A stretch of 32,310 nt of DNA from an uncultured Deferribacteraceae bacterium (GTDB taxonomy: Bacteria; Chrysiogenota; Deferribacteres; CAMZNJ01), in assembly GCA_947313825.1 (NCBI GenBank), contig CAMZNJ010000066.1, positions 1 through 32,310 of the forward strand. The letters run 5' to 3'. The position numbers were made by a program, and so were the translations under genes. Shown in pieces: positions 1 to 9,731 of the stretch. The notes beneath the pieces were generated by a model. The model did no database searches, was not told the origin of the DNA, and worked only from the letters and a program-made list of their open reading frames with translations. Within the stretch, counting starts at the first letter, position 1, and every line of letters begins with the position of its first letter.

Positions 1-222
1 CGTGGTGTGTGGTGCGTGGTGTGTGGTGTGTGGTGTGGTGGCGTGGTGGTGTGGTGGCGTGGTGCGTGGTGTGTGGTGCGTGGTGTGTGGTGCGTGGTGT
101 GGTGGCGTGGTGGCGTGGTGTGTGGTGTGTGGTGTGTGGTGGCGTGGTGGCGTGGTGGCGTGGTGGTGTGGTGGTGTGGTGGTGTGGTGGCGTGGTGGTG
201 TGGTGGTGTGGTGGTGTGGTGG
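1..222. repeat. Tandem array of 7- and 8-bp units YGTGGTG / YGTGGTGG, continuing past the left window edge
   Basis: Window start parses almost completely into [C/T]GTGGTG and [C/T]GTGGTGG units, with two 6-bp TGGTGG units; strongly G/T on + strand. Confidence 0.95.
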
Positions 223-231
223 TGCGGCAAT

Positions 232-269
232 CCATCAGGGGTACCCCCTTGCAGGAGCCCCACTGATGG
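232..269 (-). terminator. Inverted repeat CCATCAGGGG...CCCCACTGATGG just 3' of ftsH; possible terminator or processing hairpin without a clear T-run
   Basis: CCATCAG/CTGATGG plus GGGG/CCCC arms with one bulge; 26 bp beyond the ftsH stop. Confidence 0.4.
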
Positions 270-294
270 ACATTGCTCTTAAGTCATAACTCTA

Positions 295-2715
295 TTAATC
301 GGTGTTGTCGCCGTTACCAGCGTTAGCATTGTCGTTGTTGCCGTTGCCAGCGTTAGCATTGTCGTTATCGCCGTTGCCAGCATTGTCGTTATCACCGTTG
401 CCAGCGTTAGCATTGTCGTTATCACCGTTGCCAGCGTTAGCATTGTCGTTATCACCGTTGCCAGCGTTAGCATTGTCGTTATCGCCGTTGCCAGCGTTAG
501 CATTGTCGTTATCGCCGTTGCCAGCGTTATCGTCGCCGTTGCCAGCGTTAGCATTATCATTATCGCCGTCGCCTTTGTTCGGCTGAACACTAAACGTTTC
601 ACCACTTTCAGCACTTTCAGCACTTCCCCCAGCATCCTTGTTGTCGTTGGGTTTCATCCCTCCCAGTGTTGCCGTTATTTTGGAAATATTGATACCGGCA
701 CCCTTGGAGCCCCCTTCTGCCAACCTCTCTGCTTCACGTCGTGCTTCTTCATAGGATTTTTTTTCAACTTGTCGTTGTTCCATCCTAGCCTTACTTTCGT
801 CGGCAGCTTTTTGTCTGCGTACTTCAGTAATTTTGTCGTATTCGGCTTTTTTCTGCGATACTTCTTTGTGGTGCACAACAAATGCGTCGTAAATATCTCC
901 GGTGGCAAATTCGTCTACCAGTCTATTGACGTCATCGGCGTTGATTGTTTCATGTTCCAGCAGTTCGTCTGACATTTTCACGAGTAGTTCGCTATTTTGT
1001 TTCATAATCTCCTTAGCACGGTTGTAGTTGTCGGTGATAATTTCGTTGACGACAATGTCTACTTCACGTGCTGTTTCGGGGCTTAGTGAGGAGTGGTTTG
1101 CGAGTTCCCGTCCGAGGAATATTGCTCCTTCTTGTGATCCCATTGCGACGGTTCCGAGTCGGCTCATGCCCCACGCACATACCATTTTGCGTGCGATGCT
1201 TGTTGCTCGTTCGATATCGTTGCTTGCACCTGTTGTAACTTCGCCGAATGTTATTTCTTCGGCGATGCGTCCTGCCATGAGTATGCTAATCATGGAGTGC
1301 AGTTTTTGGTCTGAGTAGTTGTATCTGTCGTCAGATGGTAGTTGCATGGTGATTCCCAACGCCATGCCTCGTGGTATGATGGATACTTTGTGTACGGGGT
1401 CGCTGTCCGGCACCATTTTTGCTACGATTGCGTGTCCAGCTTCGTGGTATGCGGTAACGATGCGTTCTTGTTCTCCCATGACCATGCTACGTCGTTCTTT
1501 GCCCATCATGACTTTGTCTTTTGAGTTTTCTAGGTCTTCCATGGATACTTTGTCTTTGTTGTGTCGTGCTGCTAGCAGTGCTGCTTCGTTGACGAGGTTT
1601 GCTAGTTCTGCACCAGCGAATCCGGGTGTACCTCTCGCGAGTACTTTCATGTCTACGTCGTCTTCGGTGGGCACATTTTTGGCGTGTACGTTTAGTATAG
1701 CTTCACGCCCTAGGATATCTGGTGGTGGCACGTTGACTTGTCGATCGAATCGTCCGGGTCTTAGTAGAGCTGGGTCGAGGACATCGGGTCTGTTTGTTGC
1801 TGCGATGAGGATTATTCCTTCGTTGCCGTCGAATCCGTCCATTTCGACTAGCATTTGGTTGAGAGTTTGTTCACGTTCGTCGTGTCCTCCACCGAGTCCG
1901 GCACCACGTTGTCGTCCAACGGCGTCGATTTCGTCGATGAATATGATACAGGGGGCATTTTTTTTACCTTGTTCGAATAGGTCGCGAACGCGTGATGCTC
2001 CGACGCCTACAAACATTTCGACGAAGTCGGATCCTGAGATATTGAAGAACGGCACATCGGCTTCACCGGCGACGGCTCTTGCGAGCAGTGTTTTCCCTGT
2101 TCCGGGAGGTCCTATGAGTAGTACCCCTTTGGGTATTTTCCCCCCTAGTTTTTGGAATTTTGCTGGAGCTCTGAGGAAGTCGATAATTTCTTCTAGTTCC
2201 TCTTTGGCTTCGTCAATACCTGCCACGTCGTCGAAAGTAACTTTTTTGGTACTAGTGTCCATTTTTGCTTTGCTTTTGCCGAAGCTGAAGGCTTTGTTGC
2301 CTCCCCCCATCATTTGCCTCATGAAGAATATCCAGATACCGATGAATAGTGCGACAGGTGCGAGTGATAGCAGTAGTTGTGTGAATACTGATGGTCGTGC
2401 TGCGGGTTTTACTGTGATATCGATGCCACGGTCTTTGAGTTGTTCGACTAAGGTGGAGTCTTGTGTTGGTGCGTAGCTTGTAACTACTTTGCCGTCGAGT
2501 GTTTGTGCTGTTATTTCTTGATTTTGCAGTACAACACTGGTGATGTCTCCACTATTTACGTTGCTGAGGAACTCGCTGTAGGAAACACTGTTGAGGTCTC
2601 GCGGGCTCTGGGATGTGAATAGTGAATAAGCTGCCATTGCTGTTAATGCTATGAGCACCCACGAGAAGATGTTTTTTGAAAATTTTGGGGGTGTCTGCTT
2701 TTTTTTATTTTTCAT
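295..2715 (-). CDS. ftsH: ATP-dependent zinc metalloprotease FtsH with a repetitive Asn/Asp/Gly/Ala C-terminal tail
   Basis: Two N-terminal TM segments, Walker [44 protein letters not shown], zinc motif HEAGH. Confidence 0.98.
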   Translation of the reverse strand: MKNKKKQTPPKFSKNIFSWVLIALTAMAAYSLFTSQSPRDLNSVSYSEFLSNVNSGDITSVVLQNQEITAQTLDGKVVTSYAPTQDSTLVEQLKDRGIDITVKPAARPSVFTQLLLSLAPVALFIGIWIFFMRQMMGGGNKAFSFGKSKAKMDTSTKKVTFDDVAGIDEAKEELEEIIDFLRAPAKFQKLGGKIPKGVLLIGPPGTGKTLLARAVAGEADVPFFNISGSDFVEMFVGVGASRVRDLFEQGKKNAPCIIFIDEIDAVGRQRGAGLGGGHDEREQTLNQMLVEMDGFDGNEGIILIAATNRPDVLDPALLRPGRFDRQVNVPPPDILGREAILNVHAKNVPTEDDVDMKVLARGTPGFAGAELANLVNEAALLAARHNKDKVSMEDLENSKDKVMMGKERRSMVMGEQERIVTAYHEAGHAIVAKMVPDSDPVHKVSIIPRGMALGITMQLPSDDRYNYSDQKLHSMISILMAGRIAEEITFGEVTTGASNDIERATSIARKMVCAWGMSRLGTVAMGSQEGAIFLGRELANHSSLSPETAREVDIVVNEIITDNYNRAKEIMKQNSELLVKMSDELLEHETINADDVNRLVDEFATGDIYDAFVVHHKEVSQKKAEYDKITEVRRQKAADESKARMEQRQVEKKSYEEARREAERLAEGGSKGAGINISKITATLGGMKPNDNKDAGGSAESAESGETFSVQPNKGDGDNDNANAGNGDDNAGNGDNDNANAGNGDNDNANAGNGDNDNANAGNGDNDNANAGNGDNDNAGNGDNDNANAGNGNNDNANAGNGDNTD
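300..566 (-). repeat. Coding tandem repeat, 30-bp (some 24-bp) unit encoding [10 protein letters not shown]
   Basis: gttagcattgtcgttatcaccgttgccagc repeated on + strand; in-frame FtsH C-terminus. Confidence 0.95.
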
Positions 2716-2752
2716 TATTGTTTATTCCCTTATGATTAGCGTTATTACAATA

Positions 2753-3358
2753 CTAGATTATTTTTTCGTTGAGGTCAACAAGTTCGTATACTCCGCCAAG
2801 TTCTCGAAACATGGATTTGTAATCTAAGCCGTACCCAACGACGAAAAAGTCTTCCACGATGAACCCTGCATAGTCCACTTTTATTTGTGCTTCGCGACAG
2901 CACTCTTTGTCCAACGCAACGGTGGTGATGATTTTTTTGGCACCTTTGGCATAGATGTAGTTGCTTAGTGCTTCCATTGTGTAGCCGGTGTCGAGGATGT
3001 CGTCCACGAGTAGTACTACTTTCCCTTCGACAATGCCCTCTTCTAGGTCGCGGACAACTTTGAGGTTGTTTGTGCGTGTGGTGCCTTTGTAGGAGCTAAC
3101 CTTTACGAACGCTGTGGATACGCCTTCTTTGATGTGTAGTTGTCGTATGAGGTCTGCCATGTAGAGGAAGCACCCGTCGAGGAGTCCGACGACGACGATA
3201 CCGCCGGGGTTATCGCCGTATTTGGCGGATATTTCGGCACCTATCTCTTGTGTGCGTATTTTTATTTGTTCGGCTGATATGACAGGTTTAAGTTTGCACC
3301 AGCCGTAGTCTATTGTGTTGTTGGCGTTGTCGTGTTTACTGTTTGCGTTGTCTAGCAT
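2753..3358 (-). CDS. hpt: Hypoxanthine(-guanine) phosphoribosyltransferase
   Basis: PRPP motif VVLLVDDILDTGYTM; DFFVVGYGLDY near C-terminus; tilS-hpt-ftsH order. Confidence 0.95.
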   Translation of the reverse strand: MLDNANSKHDNANNTIDYGWCKLKPVISAEQIKIRTQEIGAEISAKYGDNPGGIVVVGLLDGCFLYMADLIRQLHIKEGVSTAFVKVSSYKGTTRTNNLKVVRDLEEGIVEGKVVLLVDDILDTGYTMEALSNYIYAKGAKKIITTVALDKECCREAQIKVDYAGFIVEDFFVVGYGLDYKSMFRELGGVYELVDLNEKII

Positions 3359-3437
3359 TTATATATTCTCCTGCATTTGCGAAGTGGTGTAGATTTGCGT
3401 TTGGTGTGTGGGGATTGTGTTGTGTGGTGTATTGGTT

Positions 3438-5012
3438 CTACCAGAGGCAAGTGTGTTTGTGTTGCACATGGATGAGTTGGCTGTGTGGGTGATTGGTGAA
3501 TACGTTTTCGATATATATTATGCCTTCATGGGATTCGATTATGAATGTTTGTTTTCGTTCCATGGTGTTAAGTTTTTTGGTAATGAATAACTCTTTTACC
3601 GAGCCGTTTTTATGGTGGCAAACAGTTGTGCCGTCGTGGTTGGTGTATCTAGCCACCTTGTCCCCTTGTTGTCGTGTGCGTATTGTGAGTTGTTGTTCGG
3701 CGAGTTTTCCGTCGAATAGTATTTCCACACCGCAATCCGAGCCTCCACGGGGGATACAAACCTGCCCCACACCAGATTTTTTGGTAATGGAATAGGGTTG
3801 TAGCAGGGATTTGTGGTAAACGGCAAAGGTGTTGTAACTAGCTTCACAGCGAAACCCTTGGGGGAGGTGGATGCCCCTGCTGCCGTGATGCCCATGAGTA
3901 CTATGGAGTAGCCGTTGTACCTCATCAAAATGACGAGCTTCAACTCGAAATAATTTTGACATTTGAGCCATGATTATATACCTTCTCTCCACAAACCTCA
4001 AGGCTTTTAGGTCTTGGTTGTGTAATAAGAATCTCCCATGCCCTTCGTATTTTATAACATGTTGAGTCTGTTGGTTGAGGTATGTGTTTAGATCGGTGGA
4101 CTCTTTTTGTAGTCGTTTGACGGCGGGTGCAAGTTCATGAATAATCGGTTGTAGTGTTTTGCGAATGAGATTACGTTTGTACGCTAGGTTGTCGTTGGTC
4201 TCGTCATGGATAAATTCTACGCCGTGTTCATGTAGGTAGTCGAGAACTTCGTCTGTGGTGGTGTTTAGGAGTGGGCGATGAATGGTGATGCTACTGTGGC
4301 TCCCACTGCTCTCACTACTCCCACTGCTCTCACTGCTCCTACTGCTCTCATGGCTCCCACTGCTCCTACTGCTCTCATGGCTCTCAAGGTGCCACTCCAT
4401 CTCTGAGCGAATGCCCCCCATGGTGGTCAAGGATGCCCCTGTTAGCATGTCCAGAACCAGTGTTTCCACGTTATCGTTTTGTGTGTGTGCTGTTAGGATA
4501 GCTGCTGCCCCCACCTCCTTGGCGTACCCTCCCAGAGCGTTGTAACGCAATGTTCGTGCTGCTCCCTCCACTCCGAGGCGGGCAACGAGGGGGTGTGTAT
4601 CGCCGTGGTCGTGGTGTAGCATGTTGAGGCGGATGACGTGGAGGGGTACGTTAATGTTGGGGTGTTGGCATAGCTCCACACAGAATAATTCGTCGCGGTT
4701 ACTACTTTGTCGCAAGTTGTGGTTCACATGGCAGGCGAGTATGTTCAGAGCACCGCCAGCAACGTCAGCACCACCAGCACCGCCAGCAACGTCAGCACCG
4801 TCAGCACCGCCAGCAACCTCAGCAACACCGTACCGACGGTTTGCCGCCACGAGTGCATGGAGCAGGCACGTGGAGTCTTTCCCCCCACTAAGGGCAACAA
4901 CGACAGTTACCTTCCCCCTACGTTCTGTTGTGGAGTTGTTGGGATTGTTGGAGTTGTTGGGGTTGTGTTTACTGAGTACGCGAAATAAATTCTGAAAATT
5001 TATTGTAGTCAT
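3438..5012 (-). CDS. tilS: tRNA(Ile)-lysidine synthetase TilS with two low-complexity insertions (ORF open to 5159; start MTTINFQNLF inferred)
   Basis: PP-loop VALSGGKDSTCLLHAL, HVNHNLR, AAILTAHTQNDNVETLVLDMLTG, RPLL; neighbours hpt-ftsH. Confidence 0.9.
   Translation of the reverse strand: MTTINFQNLFRVLSKHNPNNSNNPNNSTTERRGKVTVVVALSGGKDSTCLLHALVAANRRYGVAEVAGGADGADVAGGAGGADVAGGALNILACHVNHNLRQSSNRDELFCVELCQHPNINVPLHVIRLNMLHHDHGDTHPLVARLGVEGAARTLRYNALGGYAKEVGAAAILTAHTQNDNVETLVLDMLTGASLTTMGGIRSEMEWHLESHESSRSSGSHESSRSSESSGSSESSGSHSSITIHRPLLNTTTDEVLDYLHEHGVEFIHDETNDNLAYKRNLIRKTLQPIIHELAPAVKRLQKESTDLNTYLNQQTQHVIKYEGHGRFLLHNQDLKALRFVERRYIIMAQMSKLFRVEARHFDEVQRLLHSTHGHHGSRGIHLPQGFRCEASYNTFAVYHKSLLQPYSITKKSGVGQVCIPRGGSDCGVEILFDGKLAEQQLTIRTRQQGDKVARYTNHDGTTVCHHKNGSVKELFITKKLNTMERKQTFIIESHEGIIYIENVFTNHPHSQLIHVQHKHTCLW
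4290..4390 (-). repeat. Coding tandem repeat in tilS (SHESSRSSGSHESSRSSESSGSSESSGSHSS)
   Basis: Repeated ctcccactgctctcactgctcctactgctctcatgg segments. Confidence 0.85.
4750..4832 (-). repeat. Coding tandem repeat in tilS (AGGADGADVAGGAGGADVAGGA)
   Basis: Repeated gcaccgccagcaacgtcagcacc segments. Confidence 0.85.
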
Positions 5013-6765
5013 GGGTAATTTCTGCCCCGTTGAGTGTTTCTTTGAAGTGTTTGCCATAACTCTTTGTGTTGAGTCGTTCGTCAGCGATGACCCAGCCTCC
5101 CGAGTGGTTTTCGTGTCTGAGTAGTCGTCCGATGCTCTGTTTGAAGAACAGGACGGCACGTGGTAGTGAGTAGTTGGTGAATCCGTTGTTTCCGGCGTCT
5201 GTAATGGATTTGAGTTTGGCTTCTGTATAAAGGTCTTGGTGGTATTCGAAAGGTAGTTTGTCTACAATGACGCATTTGAGGTTGCTGTGTGAGAAGTCCA
5301 TCCCTTCACGCAGTGTTGCTGTGCCGATGAAAACGCACCTGCCACCGGTATCGCTCACGTTGCTTTGGTAAACAAGTTCAAACTCCCCGTCCTCCTCGGC
5401 ATCGAGGTGTGTTTCTAGGTAGCTGTAAACGCTTTCTGTGCGTTGGAGGGAGTTGCACAAAATCAGAACAGAGCCACCTGACGCACGAATAATGTGGCGG
5501 TACAGCTTATTTTTGTCCATAAGGTTGAGCTCTGGCGGAACGTATGCTAAGCCCTGTGTTTGGTAGTTGAATATTTGTGGGAAGGTGTGTTGTAGAATTG
5601 TTTCGTCCTGATACCCTAGCTCACGGATGAAGTAGTCGAACCCCATGACGCTGGAGAGTGTTGCCGAAATAAAAATGGGGGATGTGCAGTATTCTGCAAG
5701 TGCATTATGAAATGATTCGGAAATATCTAGGGGGGTGGACTTGATGATTATGCTACGTCTAGCAACTTCGATACTACGAATATGGTTGTCGTCAGAGCCT
5801 GACGTGTCGAAACTGTTGTAAAATATCTCTAGGTAGCCGTTGAATTCGTCGGAAATATCGTCGTCCGCCAAGGATTCCACAACCTTAGCACAGCTCTCCA
5901 TAAACTCAGTTGCAAGGTCGCTGTGGGCATCGTAAGATGTTTTACTATCCCCAACTTTATCCATTAGCTCACCGTAAGTGCTTTTAATACCCATCATGGA
6001 CGATATGGGGATAACACCTTTGTGCTCGTCCAACATGCTTACCACGGCGTAAAGGTTGATGTTGGCACCGTAAAGGCTAGAAAAAATATCCGGCAGGGAG
6101 TGAGCTTCGTCGAATATAATGTGGTCTGGCGGTGTGAAGATGGTGCCATGGTTGTCGTCATCGCTCTGCATGATGATGTCGGAAAGTAGTAGGTGGTGAT
6201 TGGTGATGACAACGTCGGCGTCGTTGGCGTTGTTGCGTGCAATGTAAAACGGGCACTCGTCGTAATAAGCACATTTGCTACGTTTGCACTGATAACTGTC
6301 CGCCGTCATCATCTTTCTAACGTCGTAACTGAAGTGGTTTGGTGCCTCAAAAATATCGCCTTTGTTGGACTCAAACCACTCCACAACGTCGCTGTAGTAA
6401 ATCCCGCTACTGGAGATTAAACGGCGGTAACGCTCTTCGCAAAAGTAGTTGTTGCGACCCTTGAGCAAAACAACCTTGGTTGCTAGCCCCAAGGTGTTGA
6501 CCATGCCAACAGTATCCTTGGTGAGTAGTTGCTCCATGAGTGCTTTGGTTTTGGTGGCAATGATGATGCGTTTGTTGCTCATGAGGGCGGGTGCCAAGTA
6601 GGCGAGCGATTTACCCGACCCCGTGGGTGCTTCGATGAATACAGGCGTGGCTGTGTCCAGACCTTTTTGCACTAGGTTGGCGATTTCAGCCTGAACACTG
6701 CGATACTTGTAGCCACTAACATGGGGGGCAAATGCCTCTTCGTTTTTAAATATACCTTGGAACAC
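4969..6765 (-). CDS. DinG/YoaA-type (XPD-like) ATP-dependent helicase with a putative Fe-S cysteine cluster
   Basis: Walker A EAPTGSGKSLAYLAP; DEAH box; Cys quartet FCEERYRRL...YQCKRSKCAYYDECPFY; SIGRLLRHENHSGGWVIADERL. Confidence 0.9.
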   Translation of the reverse strand: MFQGIFKNEEAFAPHVSGYKYRSVQAEIANLVQKGLDTATPVFIEAPTGSGKSLAYLAPALMSNKRIIIATKTKALMEQLLTKDTVGMVNTLGLATKVVLLKGRNNYFCEERYRRLISSSGIYYSDVVEWFESNKGDIFEAPNHFSYDVRKMMTADSYQCKRSKCAYYDECPFYIARNNANDADVVITNHHLLLSDIIMQSDDDNHGTIFTPPDHIIFDEAHSLPDIFSSLYGANINLYAVVSMLDEHKGVIPISSMMGIKSTYGELMDKVGDSKTSYDAHSDLATEFMESCAKVVESLADDDISDEFNGYLEIFYNSFDTSGSDDNHIRSIEVARRSIIIKSTPLDISESFHNALAEYCTSPIFISATLSSVMGFDYFIRELGYQDETILQHTFPQIFNYQTQGLAYVPPELNLMDKNKLYRHIIRASGGSVLILCNSLQRTESVYSYLETHLDAEEDGEFELVYQSNVSDTGGRCVFIGTATLREGMDFSHSNLKCVIVDKLPFEYHQDLYTEAKLKSITDAGNNGFTNYSLPRAVLFFKQSIGRLLRHENHSGGWVIADERLNTKSYGKHFKETLNGAEITHDYNKFSEFISRTQ

Positions 6766-6835
6766 CGTGCCCCCTACTCAAATTATGTACGCCACTGCCC
6801 TGCTGTTGTAAAAGTTACTAGCAAAGGGGGAGTGC

Positions 6836-7711
6836 CTAGGACTCGCCATGCACTGTGTTGTTGCTGTTGTTAGCAGAGGCGGATTTGTTGTACTCTCTGC
6901 CACCAGCACCACCAGCACCACCAGCACCACCAGCACCACCAGCACCACCAGCACCACCAGCACCACCAGCACCATTGCCACCATTACTACGGTTGCGGTT
7001 GCTGTTACGATTGCGGTTACGATTACGGTTACGGTTACGGTTTCGATTGGCGTTGGAGGAGCGTTCTCCCCCTTTGTCCTCGTCGACATACCCTTCAGGA
7101 ACAATGTGCAACGATTTGAACACACCGCTTCCCTTCACAATCCCTTTGGAGCCTTTGATACTTTTCAGAGCTTTCTGTATCTCTCTTCGTGCTAATGGTG
7201 GTAGGTCGCGGATTATTTCGAGTTGTCCTGTTTTGGCAACGCTATGGGCAGCGTTTACCCCTGCAGTGATGAGTTTTTCCAGATGTTTAGCACGGTGGTT
7301 TTCCACGTCCACGGAAACGGCAATGCCAGAGGAGTCGGCATTCAGCAATCTGTTTACCATGTACTGCAGTGCGTCCAGTGTTTGCATACGTTTTCCGATG
7401 AGTATTTCGGCATCGTTGGTGATAATATTGATGGCGATACGTTTCCCTTCGGTGGTGGTGTTGAGTGTGTAGTTTACTACCCCCATTCGGTCAAGTATGT
7501 CTGCCAAGATTATCCTGCCCTGTTTTGTGTAGTAGTGGGTTTTGTTGAACAGGATTTCGATGGTGGCATCCTGTTGCCCAAAACCTAGGAACCCTTTTTT
7601 GCCTGGCTCGACTACTGTGTATGTTAAGTAGCTAGAGGGGATATTGCGTTCACGCTGAAACTGTAGGAACGCTAATTCAGCTGTTTTCGCTGTTCTTTTA
7701 TGTGTTTCCAT
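6836..7711 (-). CDS. jag: Jag/KhpB RNA-binding protein (Jag_N, KH, R3H) with an NR-repeat and GGA-repeat C-terminal tail
   Basis: GKKGFLGFG Jag_N motif, DAEILIGKRMQTLDALQYMVN KH motif, R3H-like LPPLARREIQKAL; start overlaps yidC stop (TAATG). Confidence 0.95.
   Translation of the reverse strand: METHKRTAKTAELAFLQFQRERNIPSSYLTYTVVEPGKKGFLGFGQQDATIEILFNKTHYYTKQGRIILADILDRMGVVNYTLNTTTEGKRIAINIITNDAEILIGKRMQTLDALQYMVNRLLNADSSGIAVSVDVENHRAKHLEKLITAGVNAAHSVAKTGQLEIIRDLPPLARREIQKALKSIKGSKGIVKGSGVFKSLHIVPEGYVDEDKGGERSSNANRNRNRNRNRNRNRNSNRNRSNGGNGAGGAGGAGGAGGAGGAGGAGGAGGREYNKSASANNSNNTVHGES
6898..7052 (-). repeat. Coding repeats: 9-bp CACCACCAG-type (GGA) and 6-bp CGGTTA-type (Asn-Arg)
   Basis: Direct reading; encodes NRNRNRNRNRNSNRNRSNGGNGAGGAGGAGGAGG. 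Confidence 0.95.
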
Positions 7712-9369
7712 TATTTTTTACCTCTAAAATTTGCACGGTGAACATATTTATTGACAAATACTTGTTGCAATATGGAAATGAAGTTACTTACTGTGTAGTA
7801 AAGTGTTAGCCCTGAGGGGAACTGTATCAGAAACCCGATGAACACAAGGGGTAGCACAAGCATTATCCGTCTCTGAGTTTTGTCCATGGTTGAGGGGGTA
7901 ATTAGTTGTTGAACGAACATCAGCAAGCCCATGGCAACAGGTAGTATGTAGAATTTGTCGTAAAGGGCAAGGTTGTCTATCCAGAAGATAAACGGTGCTC
8001 CGTACAAGTCCACCGATGTGCTAAGTAGTTTAAACAGTGCGATAAATATGGGGATTGTGAGCAGAATGGGCAAGCAACCACTAATGGGGTTAACACCTTT
8101 CTTTTTGTACAGCTCCATACTTTTTATCTTGTACGTTTCGGGATCATCTTTATAACGCTCCTTCAACTTCACAATTTCAGGCTGAATGGTTTGCATCTTA
8201 GCAATGGACTTGAGCCCCTTGAGGGATAAGGGGAACATGATAATACGTACGGCGATGGTGAGTAGAATAATCGCCCAACCGTAGTTGCCCACTAGGCTGA
8301 AGAAGAATTCTAGAATGTAGTACATGGGTATGGCGAGGAATGCTGCCCAGCCGAAGTTAATCGCCTTGCTGAGTGTGGAGTCCAGTCCTTTGAGCAGGCT
8401 GTAGTTTTTTGGACCAATGAAGAGGTGGTAGTCGAGTTGGGCAGTACCGCTAGCATCGAACTCCACTTTTTTGTTGAGGTTGACTAAAACCCTATCACCG
8501 TCGAAAGCACCGTATGCTTGGAACGTGCCTGTATCGAAGCCCTCTTTGAGGTATGGTGCGAAGAGGAAGAAGTTGGCATTGTATCCGCCCCATACTGGGT
8601 TTTCGATATCGTAAACCTTCTTGACGCTCTCCTCTTTTTTCTTGGTGTAGTCTTTGTTTGAGCCCATGGATACTCTGTTTATTCCGGATCGGATAGGTTC
8701 GAGTCCGGTGCCGAACCCCGGTCCAACGAGGATTTCGAATGTCATGGGTGCAGATGTTGCCGAGCGTGATGGTGTGCCGTCTCTGCCTAGGGGGACGATG
8801 GCTGCTGATACGTTCACGGAGTAGCTGTCTTTCTGCAGTGAGTATGTTTTTGTGATTTTGTATTCGTCGCCAGTGGCAGAGCATGTAATGGACGGTGTTT
8901 CGCTAGTGATGTAGTTGATACCGCAAACGTAGCCGCTGTCGTAGTCGAATCGTAGTTTGAGGTAGTCTTCTAGTCCGTTTTCGTTGAAGAAGGGTATTTT
9001 TTGTCCGTCGTTGATGGGTGTAATTTTTGCGGAGTAGATGTTCCCTGTGTGTTTGTTGATGTTTAGTGTTAGGTGTGAGTTTGAGATGGTTATTTTGCTG
9101 TCGTTGTTTAGTGGTTCGCTGTAGAGTTGCAACCCTTTCTGCAGGTGGTCAACAAGCTCGCCGGTGTCGGTGGATGGTATTTCGCGAACAGCCATGGTTT
9201 TGGTGTTTGTGTTGGTTTGTTGTTGTGTATTGTTGATTGTTGTTGTGTTGTTGGAAGTGTTTGCTGTTGCTGGTACGGGTGGATTAACATAGTTCATGTA
9301 TGCTTGAAACCCGATGAGTATGGCAATACTTGCTCCAATGGCTAAGCCTATGCGTAATTTATCGTTCAT
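7711..9369 (-). CDS. yidC: Membrane protein insertase YidC with large N-terminal periplasmic domain
   Basis: N-terminal TM, low-complexity linker, periplasmic domain, YGWAIILLTIAVRIIMFPLSLKGLKSIAKMQTIQPE, QFPSGLTLYYTVSNFISILQQ. Confidence 0.97.
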   Translation of the reverse strand: MNDKLRIGLAIGASIAILIGFQAYMNYVNPPVPATANTSNNTTTINNTQQQTNTNTKTMAVREIPSTDTGELVDHLQKGLQLYSEPLNNDSKITISNSHLTLNINKHTGNIYSAKITPINDGQKIPFFNENGLEDYLKLRFDYDSGYVCGINYITSETPSITCSATGDEYKITKTYSLQKDSYSVNVSAAIVPLGRDGTPSRSATSAPMTFEILVGPGFGTGLEPIRSGINRVSMGSNKDYTKKKEESVKKVYDIENPVWGGYNANFFLFAPYLKEGFDTGTFQAYGAFDGDRVLVNLNKKVEFDASGTAQLDYHLFIGPKNYSLLKGLDSTLSKAINFGWAAFLAIPMYYILEFFFSLVGNYGWAIILLTIAVRIIMFPLSLKGLKSIAKMQTIQPEIVKLKERYKDDPETYKIKSMELYKKKGVNPISGCLPILLTIPIFIALFKLLSTSVDLYGAPFIFWIDNLALYDKFYILPVAMGLLMFVQQLITPSTMDKTQRRIMLVLPLVFIGFLIQFPSGLTLYYTVSNFISILQQVFVNKYVHRANFRGKK

Positions 9370-9413
9370 TTGAGTTCCTCTCAGCTAAGTTCGATTCGTC
9401 TTCCTTGTTGCCC

Positions 9414-9710
9414 CTAGCTATTGTTGTCGTCAAGCTTTGCCCTATCTTTCGGATCAACAGGATCGTACCCACCAGGGGAGAATGGGTTGCACCTAAGGAT
9501 GCGGTAAAGCCCTTTGAGTATTCCTAGTATGAGCCCCTTTCGTTGAATAGATTCCATCATGTATGACGAGCATGTGGGGTAGTATCGACAGTTGTTCCCC
9601 AGTAGTGGCGACAGTATTTTGGCGTAAATGCGTATTGCGTTTATTGCCAAGGATTTGCCTAGGTTGTTGACTACGACCAGTCCCTTGAGGGGTAGCAATA
9701 GTATTTTCAT
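9414..9710 (-). CDS. yidD: Membrane protein insertion efficiency factor YidD (start [10 protein letters not shown])
   Basis: [28 protein letters not shown]...[31 protein letters not shown] upstream of ATG at 9710. Confidence 0.95.
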   Translation of the reverse strand: MKILLLPLKGLVVVNNLGKSLAINAIRIYAKILSPLLGNNCRYYPTCSSYMMESIQRKGLILGILKGLYRILRCNPFSPGGYDPVDPKDRAKLDDNNS

Positions 9711-9731
9711 CGGCGGCTCCTTGGTTGTACC

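Noticed and set aside
2-289. Three overlapping + strand ORFs of Val/Trp/Cys/Gly repeats (MVCGAWCVVCGV...)
   Set aside because: Translation of the YGTGGTG(G) minisatellite in every frame; no SD or coding signature.
1319-2476. 385-aa + strand ORF opposite ftsH
   Set aside because: Antisense to unambiguous ftsH; composition-driven open frame without recognisable domains.
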